DNA of 64,000 bases, from positions 620,001-684,000 of the forward strand of contig JABSSW010000018.1 in NCBI GenBank assembly GCA_018902385.1. Reading direction: 5' to 3'. A program made the position numbers and the translations under genes. Below the pieces are notes generated by a model. The model had not been told where the DNA came from. It did no database searches and saw only the letters and a program-made list of their open reading frames with translations. The DNA is from Physcia stellaris (Eukaryota; Ascomycota; Lecanoromycetes; Caliciales; Physciaceae). Below are positions 55,933 to 64,000 of the stretch, in pieces. Numbering within the stretch: position 1 is the first letter of the stretch; each line of letters opens with the position of its first letter.

Positions 55933-57495
55933 ATGTCTAAATCTTCTCCTAGTGGAAACTCTCAAGAATTCACATACGTCCCACTAGCACCAAGGACTTG
56001 GATGCTGGACAGCACGCTAGAAACCGAGACTCGACGGACCAACACTATGCCTGCTCCTCTAAAAACAAAGCCAAAGCCAAAGACTGGTAGCAAGTCAGTC
56101 GAGGAGTGGGATGCAGTCAAGGCCGACATATATCAGCTCTTTATAGTCGAAGATCTCGCTCTCTCAGTAGTAATGGAAAGACTGGAACAGAAGACGTCTT
56201 TCCATCAGTCGTACGTCTGCATTACGCCTGAGAAGACGTTCAATTGAGGGTTACTCTAATACGTTTCCGCAGATGTAAACAATACAAGACAAAGCTGAAA
56301 GAGTGGGGTTTCGAGAAAAACATCAAGGAAAAGGACATGAAAGCCATCGTTCGTAAGGAGCTCAAACGAAAAGCAGAGGATCCACTTAGACCATCAACGT
56401 TTCGTGTGCGCGGGCGACCTGTCCCACAACCACGTATCGACCGATACAAAAGGGGCCATGGGGGTAGCGGAGATGAAACTACCGACTTGAATGCTGGTAA
56501 GATCGTATTTGATCGTATTTACGATCTTTTGTATGTCGTCTTTTTAACATCACTGCAGCTACTCCGTCTGATATCAGCTGCGAAACTCCGCGCGATTTAC
56601 CGGAAAGCCCAGGGCCTGCATTAGGTCTTTCTTACGATGCTGTTCCAGCACATAGGGCTCAATCCAGGACCACACCCTTCCTGATAATGGATGATGGGAT
56701 TGAGGACCCTCAGATCGAGGATTCAGCTACGCCCCATGTCACTCTGTTGCCGACAGAGTTGGATCTGACGCCAACCAGCGACGTCACAATCTCGATAATT
56801 CGTGTATTAGTCTTTTGCCCTTCACAAAGTTCGCAACCTGTAGAGTTGAAGATAGGGGCAGTGAGAGACACGTCAGCATCCGCACTTGACGTTCGTGTCG
56901 GCTTCGGCACTGGGGGCTCACTGAGAGAGACTTACGAATACATACTCAATCCACCATTACCGTTTATGAAGGATCCAATCGTCAAACAGCTCGCAAAATA
57001 CATACGTAGATCCCACTACATGTTCAGGCTGCATCATGGGCCCAATCTACTCAGTCATGCACTGTTTGTCAGCGAAAGCACAGATCAGATCGAAGCTTTG
57101 GCTTACAAGCTTGTGGATAGAGGAAGGACAGATCATGCCGCTTGGACCCAGCAGACATCTCCAATAAGCAATACATCGACAATCTCAGAGCTACCAGCTC
57201 CGCCTCCTGTCGACGAGGAATGCGCCGAAACATCTTCACCACAAAGCACATCTTATCGAACCATGAGATCACAACCTACGTTTACTGTGAGACATCGTCA
57301 CGCCTACTGCGATGGGAAGTGCCTAAAAAATAAACCAAACTGGTCTTGTGTGAGTCAATCGCAGCTGTACAGATGATGTAAGATACTAAACCTCTATAGT
57401 GTAAATGTCGAGAGGGGGCTTATAGTTGTTGGTTGGTGAAACGTTGTCTAATTTGCGAACATAGTCGATGTCGCGAGTGTTTGAGATTTTGGTAG
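55933..57495 (+). CDS. Clr5-domain protein with C-terminal Cys/His cluster
   Basis: Exons 55933-56210, 56273-56496, 56559-57349 and 57400-57495 give 462 aa, phases consistent. The Clr5 domain spans intron 1: VEEWDAVKADIYQLFIVEDL, then a stretch with VVMERL and FHQSCKQYKTKLKEWGFEKN. A basic region with R-G-R-P follows. The C-terminal exon adds NWSCCKCREGAYSC, then KRCLICEHSRCRECLRFW, a compact Cys/His cluster that probably binds zinc and is often seen at the end of such fungal proteins. The last intron (50 nt, branch point ACTAAAC) must be removed for the cluster to be made. Clr5 was named from a fission-yeast silencing factor; most filamentous-fungal members are uncharacterised. The longer upstream reading frame (from 55738) looks like leader sequence. 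Confidence 0.75.
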
Positions 57496-58338
57496 ATGGC
57501 TTCGTGATGAGTGTTGTTGAGAACGTCGAAGATAGAGGAGCTAATTTACATTCTCATACATCTAGGGATTCACCAATAGACTTCGATAATTGTTATTCTA
57601 GAAAAGGGATTGATGAGAGCGCGGCGTGGAAGGACGGGTGCTGGAGAGACTAAGTTACTTTAGGGAGATTGTTCAGAGATCGAAAAAGAAGAGTGTAACC
57701 AGTACCTTGGCCTAGCTTGCTTTTGAAAAAAGGTCTCTCATGATGCAGCTCTTGGTGGGTAGACACTCGGTCAAGGATACAAGTCTGCTCGGATGTTTAT
57801 CGTGAGGTTGCTGTGCCCGGAGAGCTAGGAGCTAGTACCAGGCCACCATGGACAGAGGCCCGTCAAGAAAATGGCCATGCGAGGCAGCTTTAAGACAGGA
57901 ATCCTGTTCAATGATCACGATATAATCTTTACTGTTGATGTCGTATCATTGCCAGGGGTCAGTGGTGCTTTCTGCTACGTGGGGTCGAGACACATGTTGA
58001 TGTCGATGAGTAAAACGCGCGAACCTGGACATGGTTTGCTAGCGTTTCAGCGATGGTAGTTTTGACAACGCTGAGGTTGGAGAGTCGCCAGAGGCGGAGA
58101 GGACGACTTTGCGAATAAGCGTTGAGATTGTTGCGTTGGTTGATGGTTGGTTGATATTTTGGAGTCTTGGCGAGGGCAGCGAGCTCGTAGCACGTGATGG
58201 GGAGCTTAGATCTACCTAGTGAATTACCCCATTGGTTGGCATAGCAACGGAGGCGTCGCTATCATTGTTGTATGCTCCAGAATCTCATGACGCATCCATT
58301 TCAGACGCCCCAAAAACAGCTTCTCCAACTGTGTGACC
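57496..58338. other. intergenic region
   Basis: No gene was recognised; ORFs here are short and without family features. Confidence 0.45.
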
Positions 58339-59550
58339 ATGACCCGACGTGAACGATTGGAGGGTACTAGTACCAGTACCTCCTGCGCTTCTCGGATCAA
58401 GGACGAATTATGCGCCTCAGATCCCTGGTTTAACGATGGAACGTATTCCTCGGCCATAAAGCGAAAATCTGCTTCAATTGACGTCACAGCTCATGTTCGC
58501 AACAGCTTCGGCTTCAAAGAAGAAGTCGAAGAAGATTGGGTAGCACGAAAGAGGAGTGAAACCACTGCAGAAGAACGATACGACGAGATAGAGGTGGTTG
58601 CAAGGTATCTCAACCACCATGCTGTAATGATCGATTGATCGTTAAGCAAGCTGATATGCAAGCAGTCGTCGAGTGAAAAGACCGCGATCTGTCTCCAGGG
58701 AACATCGCAGACTGCAAAGGAATACCGGAGAAGTAGCATAGCAACGACGCAAAGCAACACTGGCCCAAGCCACCTCAAATATGAGGGCAATGGCTCGACC
58801 AGCGCAAACCTACCTCCAAAGTCAAGCGACGCCACCTACAAATCGACAAAGCGTAAGTTTGATGCCACGGATGGTCGATCTGTCGGTCGGGTCCGACAGG
58901 CTAAGCGATTGAGGGACAAGGGATACGGTAGAAATGGAGTAGAAAGGATCGGCTTGACTCACCCGAAAGTGGGATGGATCACATCGGATGAGCACCCAAC
59001 CCAAGTTCGACGACCGCTTGCGTCCGGCGTTCTCCACACAGATCATCACTTATCGGGTTTGGATACCCAGCCCGCAATCACCAGAGTAGCGCGAGTCCAT
59101 CCAACTGAGGTCAACACTGAGCGGGAACATATGCGTGAACGCAACCGTCGGATTTCAAGGCTTCTGGACTGGCAACTGGAAGAATCGTGGAAGAGGTTGG
59201 AAGATCAGACGGGGCTCCAACGCACAGAATTAGACAAGCGAGTAAAACAGGCAGGAATACAGCTCGAACGGAAGTTGAAAGAGCGACTCCCACAATTGGA
59301 GCAGCAGCTGAGACGAGCCAACCGCAGATTGGAGCAGCAGCTAGAAGCCCGGCGTCCACAGTTCGAGGAACAAATGAGACAAGCCAACGAGAGATTGGAG
59401 CAGCAGCTAGAAGCCCAACGTCCACAGTTCGAGGAACAGATGAGGCAAGCCAATCTGTGGCTCGACCGTAAGTTGGACGCTGCTAGCCGAAATTTGGACG
59501 AGCGTTTAGAGCAGGAAATCCTGCGGCTGGAGGGAAAAATGGGGATATGA
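58339..59550 (+). CDS. hypothetical coiled-coil protein with 22-residue tandem repeats
   Basis: One reading frame is open from 58339 to 59550 apart from a single TGA at 58636. A 42-nt intron (58605-58646, GTATCT...TTAAG) would remove that stop without changing frame and give 389 aa. The N-terminal two-thirds is charged and unrecognised. The last 140 residues form a Gln/Glu/Arg-rich coiled coil. It includes two near-perfect copies of a 22-residue unit, RLEQQLEARRPQFEEQMRQA plus two, with related units on both sides. A 22-residue period equals two hendecads, favouring an extended right-handed or straight coil. There is no transmembrane segment. No family was recognised; the start is uncertain. 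Confidence 0.5.
59326..59457 (+). repeat. 66-bp tandem repeat within coiled-coil gene
   Basis: Two adjacent copies with a 66-bp period start at 59326 and 59392 (AGATTGGAGCAGCAGCTAGA) and are over 90 percent identical by eye. An older, diverged copy lies just upstream (59295-59325). Confidence 0.8.
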
Positions 59551-60574
59551 GAAATACAACTTCCACAGTCACGCGGCGCGTGTGAAGATAGAGCTGTGTT
59601 TAAAGCTGGCTATGATCACTTATTACTGAGGCATTTCACGGTGACAAGATAATTACCGTCGGCTATCGCCCAGAAGGCATCTACGTGAAGTACATATGCT
59701 TCGTCTCCCTATAGGTCGTCATTATTCTGGTAGGGCTAATATACACCGAATGCATCTCCAATAAAAAACGTCATCAGTCACGCCGCTTTCAATCATTCAC
59801 GAAGCTTCAATCATGTAATCAATGGAGCTTGCAACACTCCAGTTCAATACGAAGCGAAGATGGTGCGCTGAACCACCGGCTTCAATACACTTTTACCGTC
59901 TTTCCATGGACTGTGTACGCAAAAGTGGATATTCTACCCACAGGAGGGCAATTTCTTCAGTGACAACATCGAGGCACCAATCTAAACCTTACAGAGACAA
60001 CATGATATGGTCGGATATTGCGAAAGCCTTGCGGATTGTGTTTATAATAGAAAGCACAGTATTACTGCGTTAGCCTATTAGGGTATCATGGTCATTATTT
60101 CTCTGGACGGGTATCTCACCAAAGAGTCTAAACATCACTTCCTGGGTGCGTTGGAAAGCGACTGGGCCCCATGCTGGTTGTATCCCCTGCACTTGTGGAG
60201 GGTGGCAACCTTTTTCCAGCGTTCGGAGCCGCCTAGGGAATCCGCGCCCAGCGCAGTCTGCTGTACATGGAGACCTTTTTTTGGGGCGGCCTCGGGTCTT
60301 GGCTCACCCGGACCCTACCTATACAAAGAGTGCCATAAAATGTATGGGATACCTGGCTTATGGACAGCTCGACCTGCTGAGAAATATATGAAACGATGGA
60401 CATTGAGACATGCAAAAGTGACTTGGTTACATCCAGCCAAGAAAGATAACCATTGACTGAGCATTCAAGTCAGGCTCGATGACCCATTGTACCCTATGTC
60501 AACATCTCAGACAATCAGGAATTGCACTCGACTAGCCAGCCTGTAATCACGCCTTCCGCAAGCATAAAACCCTA
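59551..60574. other. intergenic region
   Basis: Convergent space with several short ORFs, none with family resemblance. Nothing was assigned. Confidence 0.45.
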
Positions 60575-62677
60575 TTAGATGCGGAAGAGACTCTCGCACT
60601 TCTCCCACAGCTCATCCCAGCAGGTAGCCTGAGACAACACAACCCCAACGGCTACACTCTGCATGAGACTTCTGAGTTTGTGCTGGTAATTGCGGGTCAA
60701 TAGCGCACAGCTAAAGAGGGCATGAACGAAATGCGGCACATGAGTATCGATACTGAGACCTTTCGCGTGAAGAAGCGTACGCAGAGGCTCAATAAGGTGT
60801 CGCTTTTTCACTTCCAATACGCTCTTACTAATACAATCAACCTTCAATGCTAGGGATATCTCTAGCTTGCCATCCGACATATGGAATTGGATATCGCTAT
60901 TGTCGTCTTCAATTATGTCAGAAAAGAGTGTCGAAAACATAACATCGTTGTAGAAAGGCTTAGCTAGATCGAGAAGCAGGGAATGAAATCCGGCGGTCTC
61001 GTAGTCGATGTACAATATGTCGTGATAGCCCTGTCCGTTTCTATCAGGGGCTATCATCATATTGCCACCATGAGCATCACCAAGACCGAACGCGACGGGT
61101 GAATAACTTATTTCGCCCTCGGGTTGCAGCAAATATTCGGCACGCTTGCATATGCTGCGTAACGCAGGGTATCCGAACCCATTGACGTATATTTGGGCGT
61201 CCATGAACATTTCGAGCGAGATTTTGTTGTCAGATATGTCGAGACCATCTCCATAAAAGTCACGAAGTCGCGTGCCGGGGCTGGCGAGCCTGTTGTAGAA
61301 AAATCGATGGATCGAGAGTGAACACGGTGTTTGGACAATGCGTGAGTGTACGATGGACATGGCATACGCACGCAGAGTGTCTTCTGCCTTTCTTAGCTCT
61401 GCATCCATGATGAGTGTCACGAGATGCGAGTTCTCGCACCTTCCCTCAAGCCAATCGTATCTAAGCTCTGCCTGCGTTCGGCCGTGAAAAACTGGATATA
61501 TCAATTTATCTTTGGAAATCACGAGGGGTTTTTGCACGCGTGGGTAATATTGAGCGGCGAATTCGGCTCCCACACTTTCGGTGGTAGTATGCACCGATTG
61601 TTTACAGAAGATTAATGTCGATGCGGCTTTCTCGTCATCCGAAGTGACCTTCCACAGCTGACATTGGGAATTTGGCGACAGAATTTCGTATCTTTGGCGA
61701 TCGTTATCGTGGCTGGTGGTCTGAACGTCAGTCGGCTTAATTCCCTGGGAGAGATGTTTCTCAACAGCCGGCTGAAGTCTTGCTACATATGAGTCCCATC
61801 TTTCCGGGGGGCACCTTTCCTGCAATCCCAATTTGTTGTGAACGAACAAGGTGTTCGAATGGCATGAGCAGAGATCCTTAGATGTTCCCAACGCCCCAAG
61901 ACGATGTTTTATCCAGTCCCGATACCAATCACCAAACCTCGGATGCGCGGCAAAAGTACTGATCTGGACAGGATTTCCAGTAGCACGCTTGTAATGATGC
62001 TGCAAGCGTTCAACCAGCACGGCTCCAATGTTCTCTTCCTCAAATACCCACAGACCTGTCATGACGATGTCTGCTGTGACCCCGAAAACTGTTGGCTTGA
62101 TGTCTCTCCCATGCTCGCAAAGCTCCTCATTGCCAAGATACGCCCAGTCGTCATGAAGTATGGCCAGATGCTTGTCAACACGAGTTGCTTGTTGGACCCT
62201 CCATCGTGTCGATCCGTCTGCGCTCGCAAACTCGTAGATGCGACGGTCTTTGAAAGAAAGGATATTGTCTCCATGCGCCTTTGGGTCTCTGAAGTGCTCC
62301 TCACTGAGGATCCTAACGGAGATCTTGACACCATCTCGAGAATGACCACTGACCCTTACTCCGTCAAAAAGCTCCCAGTATGGGCTGCTGGGGGATGGGC
62401 ATACTAGGCCTGAAAATTCTTCGACATCAATGCCGACGACGCTCAATAGCTTTGATCGCTTTTCAGAGATGTTGATTAGCTCGAGAATATCCGCCTTACT
62501 CTTCACCACCATCACTCCGTCCCAGTCGCGGGCTTGATCAGTTGTTCCATGCTCAATATGCTGATACACAATACTCCCTCCCACAAGGAGACCAGTTATG
62601 TCCAGATTGGATCCACAGCGACGGCCAAAAGCCTTCAAGTCATCAATCGTTCGGTCGACGCTTCGTAAGCTGGTCAT
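60575..62677 (-). CDS. nucleotidyltransferase-like / aminoglycoside-phosphotransferase-like fusion protein
   Basis: A single exon of 700 aa. The N-terminal region has a nucleotidyltransferase-like motif: LLVGGSIVYQH (G-G-S at about residues 33-35) followed by ARDWDGVMVV, giving the spaced Asp pair D-W-D. A third catalytic acid is not obvious (the candidate strand reads VKISVRIL). The C-terminal 300 residues follow the APH/choline-kinase fold: catalytic loop FGLGDAHGGNMM at about residue 530 (Asp and Asn present), then the metal-binding Asp in ILYIDYETAG and a helical end. An N-lobe-like region (ERYEILSP type, residues about 350-400) precedes it. No transmembrane segment or signal peptide is present, so a cytosolic place is likely. 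The combination is unusual; substrate and role are unknown. It could modify a nucleotide, small molecule or protein. Confidence 0.65.
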   Translation of the reverse strand: MTSLRSVDRTIDDLKAFGRRCGSNLDITGLLVGGSIVYQHIEHGTTDQARDWDGVMVVKSKADILELINISEKRSKLLSVVGIDVEEFSGLVCPSPSSPYWELFDGVRVSGHSRDGVKISVRILSEEHFRDPKAHGDNILSFKDRRIYEFASADGSTRWRVQQATRVDKHLAILHDDWAYLGNEELCEHGRDIKPTVFGVTADIVMTGLWVFEEENIGAVLVERLQHHYKRATGNPVQISTFAAHPRFGDWYRDWIKHRLGALGTSKDLCSCHSNTLFVHNKLGLQERCPPERWDSYVARLQPAVEKHLSQGIKPTDVQTTSHDNDRQRYEILSPNSQCQLWKVTSDDEKAASTLIFCKQSVHTTTESVGAEFAAQYYPRVQKPLVISKDKLIYPVFHGRTQAELRYDWLEGRCENSHLVTLIMDAELRKAEDTLRAYAMSIVHSRIVQTPCSLSIHRFFYNRLASPGTRLRDFYGDGLDISDNKISLEMFMDAQIYVNGFGYPALRSICKRAEYLLQPEGEISYSPVAFGLGDAHGGNMMIAPDRNGQGYHDILYIDYETAGFHSLLLDLAKPFYNDVMFSTLFSDIIEDDNSDIQFHMSDGKLEISLALKVDCISKSVLEVKKRHLIEPLRTLLHAKGLSIDTHVPHFVHALFSCALLTRNYQHKLRSLMQSVAVGVVLSQATCWDELWEKCESLFRI

Positions 62678-63750
62678 CGGATTGGCAAGGACAACTTGTC
62701 TTGGAGTCTGGTCTGAAGAAACTGATTCGATTCGAGTCCTCGTACTCTTGAAGCAGGCCAGCTTTGTCCTAGCGAGCCTAAGCCGAAAAAAAAAGCGTTC
62801 AGATCAGATTGTGAGAATATGCCTGAAGTGTTGTAAAGTGGGGAACCTCGGAATGGCTAAATTCCGCAGCGTGAACACACTCAGCATCGTCAGGGGAATG
62901 ACCAAAATCTCGAGAAATCCCGTGCCAAGACCCACATATGCTTAGATAAAGGACTTGGACATTTTTCATCATTTGTTCCCACCATTCGAAGCTTCGACCT
63001 GTTATCTTCTGTTAGCATAGGAAAAGAACCCACCAAGCTGTTGTCAATATCATGGTGAATACATCAAAGACTTCATTAACTTCATCATCCTACAAATTCA
63101 TTGCAGCTGACTGTTCTGTTCAAATCACGTCTTTACTTCTTAGAAACGATGTTCCTTCTTAAAAGAACTGTTTCGACCTACAGTCCTTGTTTGATGTCAA
63201 CACGATTCTACAAATTCCATATACTGAGTCAAGAGTCTTGGTATCGGCTTCATCATAAAAATCCTCTGCGGTGATGAAATCTACAGCCTGTTGACAGATA
63301 CGATGTTTCACCATTGCACAAGGATGCAGATAGTGAGCCATCGGAACCCACGCCGCCTATATATAAAACAAGCTTTGGTAAGCCGCTGCCTCCAAGAAAC
63401 AAAAAGCAGACACCGACAACATCTACCAACCAAGTGGACCTGGCGGTACGTAGTGTCGAATTCCTCACATCCCCTAGCATGAAGTATTTCGAGCTACAGG
63501 ACATCTTTGGGTTCTATTTCCTCGGAACATGTGCCGTAGCTCAACGGTTGCTCGATAGTGGGGATATTGAGCTCGGAATCTCCATGTCGAAGTCATCCAT
63601 AGCTCCCTTCTGATGCTGATATAGTTCTAGAACTTTCTTTGCCCCTAGATCTAGCATCAGCGCTATAGTCTGTCGATATTACAATCACTCGGAGAAGTAA
63701 CACAAACATACGATCCCTTCCAAACTTTCCGGAAGGGCCAGTCCATAATC
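62678..63750. other. intergenic region with possible promoter
   Basis: Space between the NTase-APH gene and the kinase-like ORF. A 100-codon open frame (63314-63613) begins without ATG, contains Pro/Thr-rich sequence and shows no family resemblance. A TATA-like TATATAAAACAA lies at 63358-63369. Confidence 0.4.
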
Positions 63751-64000
63751 ATGGCATCTCCGCTTATCGTCTCGATAAACGGGTCAGACAATGTTGACAA
63801 AACAACACAGATCGCATTACTACCTCCTCATTACAGCATTCGGTTTTTTTGAAGTCTGCACAATTTCGAGGAGAAGCTGACCAACCTTGTCCGATCTGGG
63901 GGCCTCAAAAGCTGGTGGTGGACAAGTTCTGACGAAGACTTTATAGCGACTATATTCACAGCTGTACAGGCACGTCATGAGCTTGCCCAGACGTGTGGCG
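63751..64000 (+). pseudogene. P-loop nucleotide-kinase-like ORF, interrupted and cut by window edge
   Basis: It begins MASPLIVSINGSDNVDKTTQ, close to the thymidylate-kinase style P-loop (G-x-D-x-x-G-K-T-T-Q) but with Asp in place of the Gly before Lys. The frame then has a TGA (63850-63852) directly after RFF, and continues in the same frame with SLHNFEEKLTNLVRSGGLKS, then WWWTSSDEDFIATIF and AVQARHELAQTCG to the window end. A lone in-frame stop plus a damaged P-loop suggests a decaying gene. A sequencing error at the T7 run would not by itself keep this frame. The rest of the gene lies outside the window. Confidence 0.45.

Noticed and set aside
56273-56624. ORF ending RKAQGLH as the C-terminus of the Clr5 protein
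   Set aside because: It reads through a GT-AG intron (56497-56558); the spliced frame continues for another 290 residues.
59822-60456. Several 80-120-codon ORFs on the plus strand
   Set aside because: No family resemblance and no consistent splice structure; treated as intergenic.
1-64000. Transposons, terminal inverted repeats, CRISPR arrays, tRNA or rRNA genes
   Set aside because: No transposase or reverse-transcriptase motifs, no spaced direct-repeat arrays, and no tRNA-like B-box/acceptor pairing were found on reading; a tRNAscan or repeat search was not possible.

Overview
The window reads as nuclear DNA of a filamentous ascomycete (Pezizomycotina, possibly a leotiomycete-like lineage). 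Genes are compact and split by short GT-AG introns, mostly 46-125 nt, with CTRAY-type branch points. The content mixes eukaryotic housekeeping genes (Pescadillo, PIG-U, NatD, LYRM2-like, BolA, ACSF3-like malonyl-CoA synthetase) with families typical of these fungi (CFEM, Clr5, DUF6601-like, DUF7580-like, NACHT/ankyrin proteins). There is no sign of bacterial, viral or plasmid DNA, and no rRNA, tRNA or CRISPR array was recognised. All family names come from reading the proteins by eye; no database was searched.

Layout. 1-3.8 kb: two membrane proteins (a Cys-rich single-pass receptor-like protein and a MARVEL-like tetraspan). 4.4-14.3 kb: two STAND/NLR-type genes, a HeLo-like/ankyrin protein and a NACHT-ankyrin protein. 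15.5-22.6 kb: metabolic and secreted genes (SnoaL-like, DUF829/TMEM53-like hydrolase, Dal5-type MFS transporter, TauD/TfdA dioxygenase). 22.6-29 kb: gene-poor, with a triple-CFEM GPI-anchored protein and a LYRM2-like protein. 29.4-34.4 kb: NatD, PIG-U and two membrane proteins. 34.7-39.1 kb: a lipase-NACHT-ankyrin NLR-like gene divergent from Pescadillo. 43.4-47.1 kb: a divergent C2H2 zinc-finger / DUF7580-like pair. 47.6-50.4 kb: a divergent malonyl-CoA synthetase / BolA pair, both with N-termini that look mitochondrial. 51.2-53.7 kb: a class-III aminotransferase. 55.9-64 kb: a Clr5 protein with a C-terminal Cys cluster, a coiled-coil protein, an NTase-APH kinase fusion, and a damaged P-loop kinase-like ORF at the right edge.

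Themes. First, the window is rich in fungal self/non-self recognition families (HeLo-like, NACHT, lipase-NACHT, ankyrin arrays, DUF7580/C2H2), one of which has an ankyrin array that looks freshly duplicated. The most novel-looking single gene is the 700-aa nucleotidyltransferase-like plus aminoglycoside-phosphotransferase-like fusion at 60.6-62.7 kb. Second, five otherwise well-conserved genes carry single-base frameshifts, most of them at short G or C runs. In each case one added or removed base makes the whole multi-exon length divisible by three. This points to homopolymer errors in the assembly rather than to many dead genes, and a simple ORF caller will truncate these genes.
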